Source: JALCSJ01 sp036788835
GTDB taxonomy: Bacteria > Bacillota > Negativicutes > Acidaminococcales > Acidaminococcaceae
NCBI GenBank assembly: GCA_036788835.1
Contig: DAIQMR010000008.1
Location: 14,753-78,752 of the forward strand
Length of the DNA: 64,000 nt
Direction: 5' to 3'
Each line of letters starts with the position of its first letter. Position 1 is the first letter of the stretch. This document shows, in pieces, positions 36,678 through 45,840 of this stretch. The notes under the pieces were generated by a model that made no database searches, was not told the origin of the DNA, and was given only the letters and a program-made list of their open reading frames with translations. The translations under genes and the position numbers were made by a program.

Positions 36678-37900
36678 TATTCGTCACTGCCTTTGTCTTC
36701 TTTACGCTCTTCGTTGGACGTTTCTTGTGGTTGTTCCTGCTTTTCTTCCTGCTGTGCTTCCTGTGACTCTTCTGCCGGTTCAACTACTTCTGATGGTTCA
36801 GTACCGGTGTCATTATTCTCGCCATTTTCGTCACTGTTGTCGTCGTCGTAAACTAGCTCTCCGGCTTCCACAGCTTGAGTTTCACTCTTAATATCTATTT
36901 TCCAGCCGGTGAGCTTGGCAGCCAGCCTGGCATTCTGTCCTTCTTTACCGATGGCCAGAGACAATTGATAATCGGGAACAATAACCCGGCAAATCTTATT
37001 GGGAGCATCAGACACAGCAGCAATAACCTTAGATGGTGACAGGGCATTGGAAACATATTCTTCAGGCACATCGCTGTATTTAACTATATCGATTTTCTCC
37101 CCACGGAGTTCGTCTACGATATTGCGGACCCTCATGCCCTTTTGTCCCACACAAGCACCTACAGGATCAACATTGGGATTAGAACTGTACACCGCAATCT
37201 TAGACCGCATGCCTGCTTCTCTGGCCACGGATTTTATTTCTACAGTACCATCCTGAATCTCAGCCACTTCCAATTCAAACAATCTTTTCAGCAGGCTGGG
37301 ATGGGTACGGGAAAGGATGATTTGAGGTCCTTTAGTGGTTTTTTTGACTTCCACCACGTAGCATTTTATTCTTTCACGATATTGATATGTTTCCGTAGGA
37401 ATTTGCTCATTGGGAAGAAGTATCCCTTCTGCAGAGCCTAAATCCACATAGACATTATGTCCTTCTACTCTTTGTACGATACCGCTGACAATGTCATTCT
37501 CTTTGCTGGCATATTTTTCGTACACCATGCCGCGTTCAGCTTCTCTAATGCGCTGGACAATAACCTGCTTGGCATTTTGTGCGGCAATACGTCCAAAGTT
37601 CTTCGGGGTAACTTCTTCTTCCAGAACATCACCTACCTGATACTTCTTGTTAATCAGCATTGCTTGTTCCAGAGATAGTTCCTGGGCTGTATCAGTTACT
37701 GTTTCCACTACAGTCTTTCTGGCATAAACACGAATATCCCCATTTGTCTTATTTAATTCAACCCTCACATTTTGCGCAGAGCCGAAATTCTTTTTATAAG
37801 CAGTAACAAGAGCTTCTTCTACAGCTCCATACAAAACATCCGGTGCAATGCCTTTTTCCTCTCCCAGTTGGGCTACTGCCTTCACAAAATCTGCATTCAC
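36677..37900 (-). CDS. nusA: Transcription factor NusA with acidic tail
   Basis: 407 residues from GTG 37900. N-terminal RNAP-binding domain (ADFVKAVAQLGEEKGIAPDV), S1 domain (VSGIVQRVEGHNVYVDLGSA), two KH domains (RSKIAVYSSNPNVDPVGACV, LSLAIGKEGQNARLAAKLTG). The C-terminal 60 residues are a Glu/Asp/Gln-rich acidic tail without AR repeats. ATG 37909 is in frame but touches the GGAGGA site; GTG 37900 has correct spacing and gives the usual NusA start. Confidence 0.94.
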   Translation of the reverse strand: MNADFVKAVAQLGEEKGIAPDVLYGAVEEALVTAYKKNFGSAQNVRVELNKTNGDIRVYARKTVVETVTDTAQELSLEQAMLINKKYQVGDVLEEEVTPKNFGRIAAQNAKQVIVQRIREAERGMVYEKYASKENDIVSGIVQRVEGHNVYVDLGSAEGILLPNEQIPTETYQYRERIKCYVVEVKKTTKGPQIILSRTHPSLLKRLFELEVAEIQDGTVEIKSVAREAGMRSKIAVYSSNPNVDPVGACVGQKGMRVRNIVDELRGEKIDIVKYSDVPEEYVSNALSPSKVIAAVSDAPNKICRVIVPDYQLSLAIGKEGQNARLAAKLTGWKIDIKSETQAVEAGELVYDDDNSDENGENNDTGTEPSEVVEPAEESQEAQQEEKQEQPQETSNEERKEDKGSDE

Positions 37901-37934
37901 TTTTAACATTCCTCCTCAAATTTATCTTGGCCGT

Positions 37935-38213
37935 TCATTCTTTATCTTTCTTCTCCTGTCTGTCTATCCCGGGGGAAGAAACTTCCAGATAGTATTGCTC
38001 CTTGATAAAATCTTTCTCATCCAAAAGCTTCGCCAGTTTACTGCTGACGGTTGCGCAATCATCAATATCAATACCACCGGCTTTGTCCAGATACACCCTC
38101 AGGAACCAGTCACGTTCCCGAACATATTCTACTTCAACCAATTCTAGGCCTGCTTCTGCCACGATGGGCTCAGCAAGCTTGGTTACAGCGGCAACAACTT
38201 CTTTCTTATTCAT
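37935..38213 (-). CDS. rimP: Truncated ribosome maturation factor RimP
   Basis: 92 residues; RimP is normally about 150. The N-terminal domain is complete (EVVAAVTKLAEPIVAEAGLE, RDWFLRVYLDKAGGIDIDDC, YLEVSSPGIDR) but the protein stops seven residues later, so the whole C-terminal SH3-like domain is missing. Only 34 bases separate the stop from the nusA start, so no frameshifted remainder is there. ATG 38213 is chosen over 38264 because it gives the family N-terminus. RimP helps 30S assembly; the N-domain may suffice or the function may be reduced. First gene of the nusA-infB operon. Confidence 0.88.
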   Translation of the reverse strand: MNKKEVVAAVTKLAEPIVAEAGLELVEVEYVRERDWFLRVYLDKAGGIDIDDCATVSSKLAKLLDEKDFIKEQYYLEVSSPGIDRQEKKDKE

Positions 38214-38241
38214 ACGTTCCCCCATTTTCCTTCTAGTAAAC

Positions 38242-38323
38242 GAAAGAGCGGGTTTAGGACCCACTCTTTCAACGTTTCCTCAATATATGCTCATATTGTA
38301 ACACTAATGAAGGATTTTAGCAA
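38242..38323 (-). promoter_or_regulatory. rimP promoter and leader hairpin
   Basis: Minus-strand TTGCTA (38318-38323) and TACAAT (38295-38300) with a 17-base spacer. A strong hairpin GAAAGAGTGGGT/ACCCGCTCTTTC (38242-38270) follows; it resembles the rimP-leader hairpin known upstream of nusA operons. Confidence 0.75.
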
Positions 38324-38384
38324 GTAAACTAGGGCTTTTTCTCATGTTTTTAGCTTATTTTTCCCCTATTTCCTAAGGTTTAAC

Positions 38385-38795
38385 CTAATTTGTTCCGGAA
38401 ATCAGGTTCCAGACTGCCTCTACTACCCTGTTCATTGCTGCTGTATCAGCGTCTATGTCTGTGTAATAGGCGCTCCTTTGCGGGTCATCATCCATCTTTG
38501 CCTCCAAAATAAAATCTTTTACTTTATCTCTGATAGTATCTCTGGCCGCACTTAAAGAAGAACTTTTTACTGCTTCTTTAAGTTGAGCATCTTGACTCAT
38601 CGTCTGGATTTCTTTAATAATCTCCCTTTCTCCGGCCGGATATTGTGCATTGAACGCATTAACAATTTCACTTAATCCGGCTATGGGCTTTTCCGCTACC
38701 CGTGTCACAGTTTTTACAGGAGGCAGTTCCAAGGGTGTGTCTTTAATCGCTATGTTTTCTTCTTCTAGTTTCAGCTTAGTATTATATATGTCCAA
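38385..38795 (-). pseudogene. HsdR-like type I restriction subunit, C-terminal remnant
   Basis: 136 codons from a TTG, with no ribosome site and a stop shortly upstream. IYNTKLKLEEENIAIKDTP, a linker, then GLSEIVNAFNAQYPAGE and EAVKSSSLSAARDTIRDKVK resemble the C-terminal helical part of type I restriction R subunits, which often reads L-S-E-I-I-x-x-x-N-x-x-F. It overlaps the 3' end of the Fic gene in another frame. I read this as the tail of an hsdR gene joined to fic by a deletion. A standalone hypothetical gene is less likely. Confidence 0.55.
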
Positions 38796-39775
38796 ACGAA
38801 TATGACTTGAAGCGGGGAATTAGTTTTCATAAACGACAGACTAATAGCCTTCCGTATGTTTTCTTTGTTGCCGGCAAGGTCGCGGACAAATTCTCCGCTG
38901 GTATATTTCTTATGAAGATTCGTGATGTTTTCCACAATTTCCAAAGTGTCCTTAGCTGTTTCCAAGAAACATTGAAGCATATACCCGATGACATCATTGT
39001 ATTTTTGCGACGTCGTTGTCTGATTAAGCAATTCATAATATCTGTTCTTATTTTTTACAATAAAGGAACTGGCGTAAAGCAACGGTTTTGTAAGGTAGCT
39101 TTTATTACATAAAAATAAAATATTTAATATTCTTCCTGTGCGGCCATTTCCATCATAGAAAGGATGGATGCATTCAAATTGATAATGGGCCAAAGCAATT
39201 TTCAGCAAGGGGTGTAAGGAAAACCGTTCATCGTTATAAATGAATTCCAGCATGTCCATTAAAAGTCGATTGATGAGTGCTTTTTCATGAGGCGGTGTGT
39301 AGAGTATTTTATTGGTCCCGTCCGGATGAAAGGCGGCTATTCTTGTCATAGTCGTGGGAAAATCCGGCAAATTACTGCGCAAGCCTAATTCTCCTTTATT
39401 TAAAGACGCATTTATGGCTATAATATCACTAATACTAATGAGTTTGTGCTTGGTAAGCATGTTGCTATAGCCAAGAAACAAACCTTCTTTGTAGAACATT
39501 ATTTCCTTTACTGCCGGTGTCATATGCTGTAGGGAGATGCCTTTGTATAAGTCATCATTGGTGGTTACTATATTTTCCACTGCACTGCTGGATTTTGCCT
39601 CCTGTAAAAGAATATTATCAAGGATAATATTCTCATTAGGTAGATGTTGAATGGCATAATCCAAAACAGAAAGAGCCACTCGCGTGTCTTCGGCCAGACG
39701 TAAAAGCTCAGAAGATTCTTCCACGTAGATAGTACTGATTAGGGGCAATTGGTTATATGGTATAGTGATGTCCAT
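38771..39775 (-). CDS. Fic domain AMPylase-type protein, 3' end replaced
   Basis: 334 codons. The Fic motif HPFYDGNGRTGR starts at His204 and is complete, so the active site is intact. An inhibitory helix motif of class II type, S-x-x-x-E-N, lies at residues 63-68, and the N-terminal Fic_N region precedes it. Fic proteins usually transfer AMP or another nucleotide to a hydroxyl on a target. The last 15 or so residues (after FMKTNSPLQ) read into foreign sequence shared with the HsdR-like remnant, so the C-terminal winged region is lost. Fic genes of this kind are often found inside type I restriction loci. Confidence 0.85.
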   Translation of the reverse strand: MDITIPYNQLPLISTIYVEESSELLRLAEDTRVALSVLDYAIQHLPNENIILDNILLQEAKSSSAVENIVTTNDDLYKGISLQHMTPAVKEIMFYKEGLFLGYSNMLTKHKLISISDIIAINASLNKGELGLRSNLPDFPTTMTRIAAFHPDGTNKILYTPPHEKALINRLLMDMLEFIYNDERFSLHPLLKIALAHYQFECIHPFYDGNGRTGRILNILFLCNKSYLTKPLLYASSFIVKNKNRYYELLNQTTTSQKYNDVIGYMLQCFLETAKDTLEIVENITNLHKKYTSGEFVRDLAGNKENIRKAISLSFMKTNSPLQVIFVWTYIILS

Positions 39776-39837
39776 TATTTTTTTCTCCTATCTATTGCTA
39801 TTTACAATAAATATAACACAACTGTCTTGCTTATTTA

Positions 39838-39887
39838 ATGTCGAATTTTTTAAAATATTTCGACATGTCTTGGTTATGTGTCGAAAT
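39838..39887 (-). promoter_or_regulatory. TGTCGAA operator-like repeats upstream of fic
   Basis: ATGTCGAA (39838-39845) and TTCGACAT (39859-39866) form an inverted repeat, with a third TGTCGAAAT at 39879-39887. They lie just upstream of a possible fic promoter and look like binding sites of a regulator that is no longer nearby. Confidence 0.45.
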
Positions 39888-39895
39888 CAGTAAAA

Positions 39896-39923
39896 AGTCC
39901 CCCGCTTAACAAAGCGAGGGACT
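39896..39923 (-). terminator. polC operon terminator
   Basis: Stem AGTCCCCCGCTT/AAGCGAGGGACT with one mismatch and a TTTTT tail on the minus strand, 16 bases after polC. Confidence 0.9.
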
Positions 39924-39938
39924 AAATAATTACGTTAG

Positions 39939-42900
39939 TTAAAACAATTCTATTTGATCCGTAGCCGGCATTCCTTCCAAGGCTCCTACTTCTGCCAGAG
40001 AATCCAAGGCTGCCGTGCTGATTTTAGAGCGGTTTTTCAAATCTTCACGAGAGATGAAGGGGCCATGTTTTCTGGCCTCGCCCAGTCCTTCTGCCGCAAC
40101 CCCACCCATGCCGGATATTGCGCCCAGAGGTACTCTGATGCCTTTTTCCGTTACCTGGAATTTATGGGGATCTGATTTATACACATCTATATCTTCGAAG
40201 GCAAAACCCCGTTCCAGCATTTCCACGGCTAATTCCAAATATGTAACAGTATCTTTGTCATTAACTGTGGCCTTGGTTCCCTGAGCATAGACATTTTTAA
40301 TAAATTTTTTCATGAAGTCTTCCCCTTGACGAACTAAGGTATAGTCGAATTTAGGTGCTCTTACGGTAAAGTAAGCCGCATAAAATTCTTTAGGGTGATG
40401 AACTTTACAATAGGCAATTCTGTAGGCGGAAATAACATAGGCTACAGCATGAGCTTTCGGGAATAGGTATTGTACAGTGCGGCAGCTTTTTACATAGAAG
40501 TCAGGCACCTGGGCTTTTTCCAGGGCTCCTGCCTGTTCCGGGGTAAAGCCTTTTTTCGCGGCTTTGCCTTTCCGGCACCATTCCATAATTTTAAAGGCCA
40601 TGCTGGGTTCTACCCCACGCTTAATCAAAGAAATCATAATATCATCACGGGTGGAAATCGTATCCTCAGTAGGTCTGCCTTCTTTAATCAAATCCTGCGC
40701 ATTGTTCAGCCACACATCGGTACCATGGGAGTAACCGGAAATTCTCAGCAAATCGCTGAAGTTTTTCGGCTTAACATCAGAAATCATCTGACGAACAAAT
40801 TTCGTGCCGCACTCGGGAACCCCATAGGTACCCACTTCACTGCCAATCTCTTCCGGCGTCACGTGGAGAGACTTGGTGCTCAAAAACAATTCCATTGTTT
40901 CCGGGTCGCCAATAGGAATAGATTTACAGTAACCATCCTGCCCCATTAATGTGTCCAGCATTTTAATAACCGTAGGATCATCATGACCCAGAATATCCAG
41001 CTTAACAATACGTTCGTCTATGGAATGAAAGTCAAAATGGGTGGTCATAGTGCCGCTGTTCTCGTCATCGGCAGGGTATTGAATAGGGGTAATATACTGA
41101 ATATCCAAATCTCGTGGAATAACTACTATACCGCCCGGATGCTGGCCTGTAGTACGTTTCACATCTACCAGGGCGGGAATCAACCCCTCCACATAGGCAT
41201 TGCGTACTGTAATATTTTTGCTTTCGAAATATTTCTTCACATAACCATAGGCCGTCTTATCAGCAATAGTGCCCAGTGTGCCGGCCCGGCAGACATTGTC
41301 CCTGCCAAACAACTCCTCTGTATATTTATGAGCTTTCGCCTGATATTCTCCGGAGAAATTCAAATCAATATCAGGAACCTTATCTCCGTGGAATCCCAAG
41401 AAAACTGCGAAAGGAATATTATGTCCATCTCTGTCCATAGGTGTGCCGCATTCCGGACAGTTCTTGGGCGGCAAATCAAAACCTGACCCTACGCTGCCAT
41501 CGGTAATGAATTCCGTATGATAGCAATGAGGGCAGCGATAATGAGGCTCCAAAGGATTTACTTCTGTAATATTCAGCATGGTTGCTACGAAAGAAGAACC
41601 TACGGAACCTCTTGATCCAACCATATAACCGTCTTCGTTAGACTTCTTGACCAATAAGTGAGCAATGTAATACAAAACAGCAAAACCATTGCCAATAATG
41701 GCATCCAGTTCCTGTTTCAATCGTGCTTCTACCTTTGCATTAAGGTTCGGCCCATATAATTCGTGAGCTTTAGCGTAGGTAAGATTTTTAACTTTTTCTT
41801 CGGCCCCGGGAATTACCGGCGAATAAAGCTGGTCTCTATCCGGAACCGGCTTGAAGCTTTCTATTTGTTCATTGATTTTATTAGTATTAGTAACAACAAC
41901 CTCGAAAGCTCTGTCCTTTCCCAAGTACTGAAACTCTCCCAGCATTTCTTCTGTGGTACGGAAAAAAACCGGCGGCTGTTCTTCATCGGGATAACCATTG
42001 CCTACCTGTAGAATGCGTCTGGCTAAAGCATCTTCCGGTTTCAAAAAATGCACATCACAGGTAGCCACCGTCAGCTTACCCATTTCATCAGCCAGGGCGA
42101 GAATTTTTTTGTTGATGTCCTGCAAATCACTTTCTGTTTTAATATCCGGATATCTGTCGTCAGTAAATAAATATCTGTTATTGCCCGTAGGCTGAATCTC
42201 CAGATAATCATAAAATTTGGCGATTTCCAGTAATTCTTCGTGAGAGGCTCCGTTCAGGATTCCCTGATACAATTCCCCGGCACTGCAGGCAGAACCCACA
42301 ATCAGTCCGGCTCTGTACTGTTCCAAAAGAGCCTTGGTCATGCGGGGGCGCTTTGGCTTCCCCCCAAAATACTGCAAGTGAGAAAGGGAAATCAAACGGT
42401 ACAAATTCCGCAAACCCTCAACAGTTTTGGCCAAGATTATAATATGATAATTCTTTTTCTCCTGACGGCTGTGACAAAGATACCCTTCCACTCCATAGAT
42501 AAGTTTTATGTCTTTGCCTTTGGTCTCATCATAGGCAAAGGGAAAGGCCTGGACTACACCATGGTCAGTTAATGCTAAAGCCTTATGGCCCCATTTCAAG
42601 GCAGTCTGGACAAGTTCCTTAATAGGAGTGATGCCGTCCATTTTGCTCATCTTGGTATGGCAATGAAGCTCCACTCTCTTTTCAGCGGCATTATCCATCC
42701 GTTCCTGCTGCTTTTTCAGCATAATACCCTTAATGGTGGTCATGACTATTTCATAATTTTCGAATTTATCTGTAGCCACATTTCCCTGGATAACAACCCG
42801 GGAACCTATGGGTAATTTTTTACAGAATTTATTGCATTCTTCTAAATTTTTCGGCAGATCCTGAGAATTTTTCCCGTCCCCAAAACGCATTTTAGCTGTA

Positions 42901-43418
42901 ATACCATCATTCTCATCTGCTACCATAATGCTGAGCATTACTGAGCCGGTGCGAAGTTCACGTTCCTTATAGGCGACAATTTTTCCTTCGACTACTACGT
43001 TATTTTCCTCTTCTTGAATATCATGTATAGGTCTGGGGGCCTTGGTTACTTTTTTCCCGTAGGCCACCCCTTCTCCTTTGGCAGACAAGGTAGTTCCTTT
43101 CACTCTATTCAGTGCTTCCAGGTAGGCTTGGCTCTGACACACTTCTGTAGCTGTCGCTTCATCTGTTACCACAAAATCCGCCTTAACAAGTGAACAAGCA
43201 AGGGCAAGCTTTTGCGCTACCCCTGCTAAGGTAATATTATCTTTTTCTGCTTCCTGTGAAGTAGCGGAAATAGACCAGGTTTTAGCCTCTTCATCAATTT
43301 CCACTTCCTCCAGAGTCAGACGCTGCAAAGAAATTTGCTCATCCCTGGTTAGTTCCAGGTTCTGAGCAAATTCCATGAATTTATATTTTTCAGGTTTGAT
43401 TTTATATTTTGTGGGCAT
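39939..43418 (-). CDS. polC: DNA polymerase III PolC lacking the exonuclease domain
   Basis: 1159 residues against about 1440 for a standard PolC. Order seen: N-terminal region, OB domain (about 140-235), PHP domain (RVELHCHTKMSKMDG, LALTDHG), then polymerase with the Cys4 zinc site (CPHC ... CPEC near PPKNCPECGTPMDRDGHNIP), catalytic PDIDLNFSGEYQ and VKLDILGHDD, and the C-terminal domains. At residues 310-330 the PHP sequence passes directly from YGVEGYLCHSR to NYHIIILAKTVEG, the place where PolC normally carries an inserted DnaQ-type 3'-5' exonuclease. No DEDD motifs are present anywhere. Proofreading must come from a separate protein or the PHP site, which keeps HCH and DH residues. Last gene of the rpsB-side operon. 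Confidence 0.95.
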   Translation of the reverse strand: MPTKYKIKPEKYKFMEFAQNLELTRDEQISLQRLTLEEVEIDEEAKTWSISATSQEAEKDNITLAGVAQKLALACSLVKADFVVTDEATATEVCQSQAYLEALNRVKGTTLSAKGEGVAYGKKVTKAPRPIHDIQEEENNVVVEGKIVAYKERELRTGSVMLSIMVADENDGITAKMRFGDGKNSQDLPKNLEECNKFCKKLPIGSRVVIQGNVATDKFENYEIVMTTIKGIMLKKQQERMDNAAEKRVELHCHTKMSKMDGITPIKELVQTALKWGHKALALTDHGVVQAFPFAYDETKGKDIKLIYGVEGYLCHSRQEKKNYHIIILAKTVEGLRNLYRLISLSHLQYFGGKPKRPRMTKALLEQYRAGLIVGSACSAGELYQGILNGASHEELLEIAKFYDYLEIQPTGNNRYLFTDDRYPDIKTESDLQDINKKILALADEMGKLTVATCDVHFLKPEDALARRILQVGNGYPDEEQPPVFFRTTEEMLGEFQYLGKDRAFEVVVTNTNKINEQIESFKPVPDRDQLYSPVIPGAEEKVKNLTYAKAHELYGPNLNAKVEARLKQELDAIIGNGFAVLYYIAHLLVKKSNEDGYMVGSRGSVGSSFVATMLNITEVNPLEPHYRCPHCYHTEFITDGSVGSGFDLPPKNCPECGTPMDRDGHNIPFAVFLGFHGDKVPDIDLNFSGEYQAKAHKYTEELFGRDNVCRAGTLGTIADKTAYGYVKKYFESKNITVRNAYVEGLIPALVDVKRTTGQHPGGIVVIPRDLDIQYITPIQYPADDENSGTMTTHFDFHSIDERIVKLDILGHDDPTVIKMLDTLMGQDGYCKSIPIGDPETMELFLSTKSLHVTPEEIGSEVGTYGVPECGTKFVRQMISDVKPKNFSDLLRISGYSHGTDVWLNNAQDLIKEGRPTEDTISTRDDIMISLIKRGVEPSMAFKIMEWCRKGKAAKKGFTPEQAGALEKAQVPDFYVKSCRTVQYLFPKAHAVAYVISAYRIAYCKVHHPKEFYAAYFTVRAPKFDYTLVRQGEDFMKKFIKNVYAQGTKATVNDKDTVTYLELAVEMLERGFAFEDIDVYKSDPHKFQVTEKGIRVPLGAISGMGGVAAEGLGEARKHGPFISREDLKNRSKISTAALDSLAEVGALEGMPATDQIELF

Positions 43419-43429
43419 ACTCTACTTCC

Positions 43430-44104
43430 TTATTCTACCTGTTCCAATGATACAACTTCATCTTTATCATTTAATCCTGCAATTATTTTATCCAAATCCT
43501 TGTCCCGTGTGACTTTAAGGGCCAGCTCCAAAACAATGGTTTTCTGAATCGTGTTATTTTTAATGTTCAGAGTACGAACTTTAACTCCTGCATCCTGCAA
43601 ATAATCCATAATAGTAATCATACTGTTGGGAGTGTTTTTGGCAACAACCCTCAATAAATGTCTCGAGACTGCATCGAAAACCACAAAACGTTTCTCAAAA
43701 TTATGTAATGTAACAAGAGTAATCAGTGTGATAATGGTTGCAATAACAGCGATAGTTATCATGCCGCTGCCTGTAGCCAGGCCAATAGCTGCCACCATCC
43801 ATAAGCTGGCCGCCGTGGTCAGGCCCCTGACGCTGAGGCCTTCATGAATAATAGTACCGGCACCTAAAAAGCCTATGCCGCTGACTACCTGGGCAGCAAT
43901 ACGTGCTGCATCCCATTCTCTTTTCACATTCCCCAGTCCATAGAGAGACACGAGCATAATCAAAGCCGAACCTGTGCAAACCAGAATATGGGTACGCATA
44001 CCGGCCGGCCTATCGCCTCTGCCCCGTTCGATGCCTATCAGGCCGCCCAATATAGTTGCAATCAGTAATCTGATTAACATTTCTTCTGTTTGGCCGTCTA
44101 GCAT
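43430..44104 (-). CDS. MgtC/SapB family membrane protein
   Basis: 224 residues. Hydrophobic N-terminal half with MgtC signatures LGGLIGIERGRGDRPAGMRT, GFLGAGTIIHE and LTTAASLWMVAAIGLATG, then a C-terminal ACT-like soluble domain. The family is linked to Mg homeostasis and survival in hosts, without a proven transport function. The start may be GTG 44113 or ATG 44104; GGGAG is at reasonable distance for both. It sits between proS and polC, which are usually adjacent, so it looks like an insertion in the operon. Confidence 0.9.
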   Translation of the reverse strand: MLDGQTEEMLIRLLIATILGGLIGIERGRGDRPAGMRTHILVCTGSALIMLVSLYGLGNVKREWDAARIAAQVVSGIGFLGAGTIIHEGLSVRGLTTAASLWMVAAIGLATGSGMITIAVIATIITLITLVTLHNFEKRFVVFDAVSRHLLRVVAKNTPNSMITIMDYLQDAGVKVRTLNIKNNTIQKTIVLELALKVTRDKDLDKIIAGLNDKDEVVSLEQVE

Positions 44105-44125
44105 TGTCACCACACTCCCTCTGAA

Positions 44126-45838
44126 TTATTTTTCTTTGCCCAGGGCATCCTTGATGGCGCTCACATAATCTCCGCTCACGTCAATCATAGTCAGTTCGCC
44201 TGTCTGTCTGTTTTTTACTTCTATTTTCCCTTGTGCCAATGTTTTGGGCCCTACCACTACTCTCATGGGGTAGCCTATTAAATCAGCATCTTTAAACTTC
44301 ACTCCGGCTCTTTCGTCCCGGTCGTCAATAATCACTTCCACGCCGCTATCGCATAAAGCCTTGTATATTTCTTCCGCTTTGGTATTGCTTGCTTCATCCT
44401 TGGTATTAACGGGAATAACTATAACTTCATAGGGAGCAATAGCCACCGGCCAAATGATGCCGTCTTTATCATTGTTTTGCTCAATAGCAGCAGCTAAAGT
44501 CCTGCTAATGCCAATGCCGTAACAGCCCATAACCATAGGCTGTTCCTTGCCGTTGGCATCCAAATAAGTAGCTTTCAAAGGCTCACTGTATTTGGTGAAC
44601 AGCTTGAACACTTGGCCTACTTCAATCCCTCTGGCTTCTTGGAGCTTCCCGCCACAGTGAGGACAGGGGTCTCCTTCTTTAGCCATACGAATATCCGCTA
44701 CGATAGTAGGCTCGAAATCACGATGAGGGTTAACATTAATAAAGTGCGTATCAACTTTATTGGCACCACAGCAGAAATTGTGCATGTTCATAACAGTGGA
44801 ATCCACAATGATAATAACCTTCTTATTATCCATGCCTACGGGGCCCATAAACCCGCCTACAGTCCCTGCTGCTTCCAGCATTTCCGGAGAAGCCATGGTT
44901 ACTTCTCTAACTCCTGCAGCATTAATAACCTTGATTTCATTAACCTCATGGTCTCCCCGGACAAAACAAAGAATCATACCTTTTTCCGAGGCATAAGCAA
45001 CTGCTTTCACGCTCTTTTCAATAGGTGCATGGAGAAATTCATTAACAGCCGCAATAGTTTTGCAGTTTGGAGTATTTATTGCTTCTTTAGCTTTCAATTC
45101 TTCGGCAGGTGCTTCCAGCGGTGCCATTTCTGCTTTTTCCACATTAGCCGCATAGTCGCACTTGTCGCAGTAAACAATAGCTGCTTCCCCACTGTCGGCA
45201 ATAGCCATGAACTCATGTGAACCAGTACCGCCGATGGCTCCGCTGTCTGCTTCCACAGGACGGAATTTCAGTCCGCAGCGGGTAAAGATACGTGTATAGG
45301 CATCATACATACTCTTGTAGGAAACATCCAGCCCGGCGTTATCCAAATCAAAAGAGTAAGCATCCTTCATAATAAATTCTCTGCCACGCATTAAACCAAA
45401 ACGAGGACGTCTTTCGTCCCTGAACTTACTTTGAATCTGATAAAGATTCAAAGGCAGCTGACGATAGCCTCTCACATCGGGGCGGACAAGAGTAGTGACC
45501 AGTTCTTCGTGAGTTGGGCCAAGACAGAAATTTCTGCTGTGACGGTCTTTAAGTCTGAACATCTCATCCCCATACACAGACCACCGGCCGCTTTCTTCCC
45601 AAATCTCCGCAGGTTGAATAATCGGCATCATAATTTCTTGAGCCCCTGCTTTATCCATCTCTTCTCTAACAATATTTTCGATTTTCTTTAAACAACGCCA
45701 AGCCAAAGGCAAATAGCTATACATACCTCCGGCACTTTTTCTGATAAACCCGGCTCTCAGCATTAATTTATGACTGATAACTTCTGCCTCCGCAGGAACT
45801 TCCCTCAGGGTCGGTGCATATAATTTGGAAACGCGCAT
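44126..45838 (-). CDS. proS: Prolyl-tRNA synthetase
   Basis: 570 residues, bacterial-type enzyme with the editing domain inserted between motifs 2 and 3. [14 protein letters not shown] starts the protein; motif 2 region [20 protein letters not shown] is clear; the editing domain spans about 225-405; [18 protein letters not shown] is motif 3. ATG 45838 has AAGGAAG upstream and is preferred over the TTG at 45844. ispG-proS are nearly contiguous. Confidence 0.97.
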   Translation of the reverse strand: MRVSKLYAPTLREVPAEAEVISHKLMLRAGFIRKSAGGMYSYLPLAWRCLKKIENIVREEMDKAGAQEIMMPIIQPAEIWEESGRWSVYGDEMFRLKDRHSRNFCLGPTHEELVTTLVRPDVRGYRQLPLNLYQIQSKFRDERRPRFGLMRGREFIMKDAYSFDLDNAGLDVSYKSMYDAYTRIFTRCGLKFRPVEADSGAIGGTGSHEFMAIADSGEAAIVYCDKCDYAANVEKAEMAPLEAPAEELKAKEAINTPNCKTIAAVNEFLHAPIEKSVKAVAYASEKGMILCFVRGDHEVNEIKVINAAGVREVTMASPEMLEAAGTVGGFMGPVGMDNKKVIIIVDSTVMNMHNFCCGANKVDTHFINVNPHRDFEPTIVADIRMAKEGDPCPHCGGKLQEARGIEVGQVFKLFTKYSEPLKATYLDANGKEQPMVMGCYGIGISRTLAAAIEQNNDKDGIIWPVAIAPYEVIVIPVNTKDEASNTKAEEIYKALCDSGVEVIIDDRDERAGVKFKDADLIGYPMRVVVGPKTLAQGKIEVKNRQTGELTMIDVSGDYVSAIKDALGKEK

Positions 45839-45840
45839 TG

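Noticed and set aside
37935..38264. RimP shortening caused by a simple frameshift
   Set aside because: Only a few dozen bases lie between the stop and nusA, too few to encode the missing domain in any frame.
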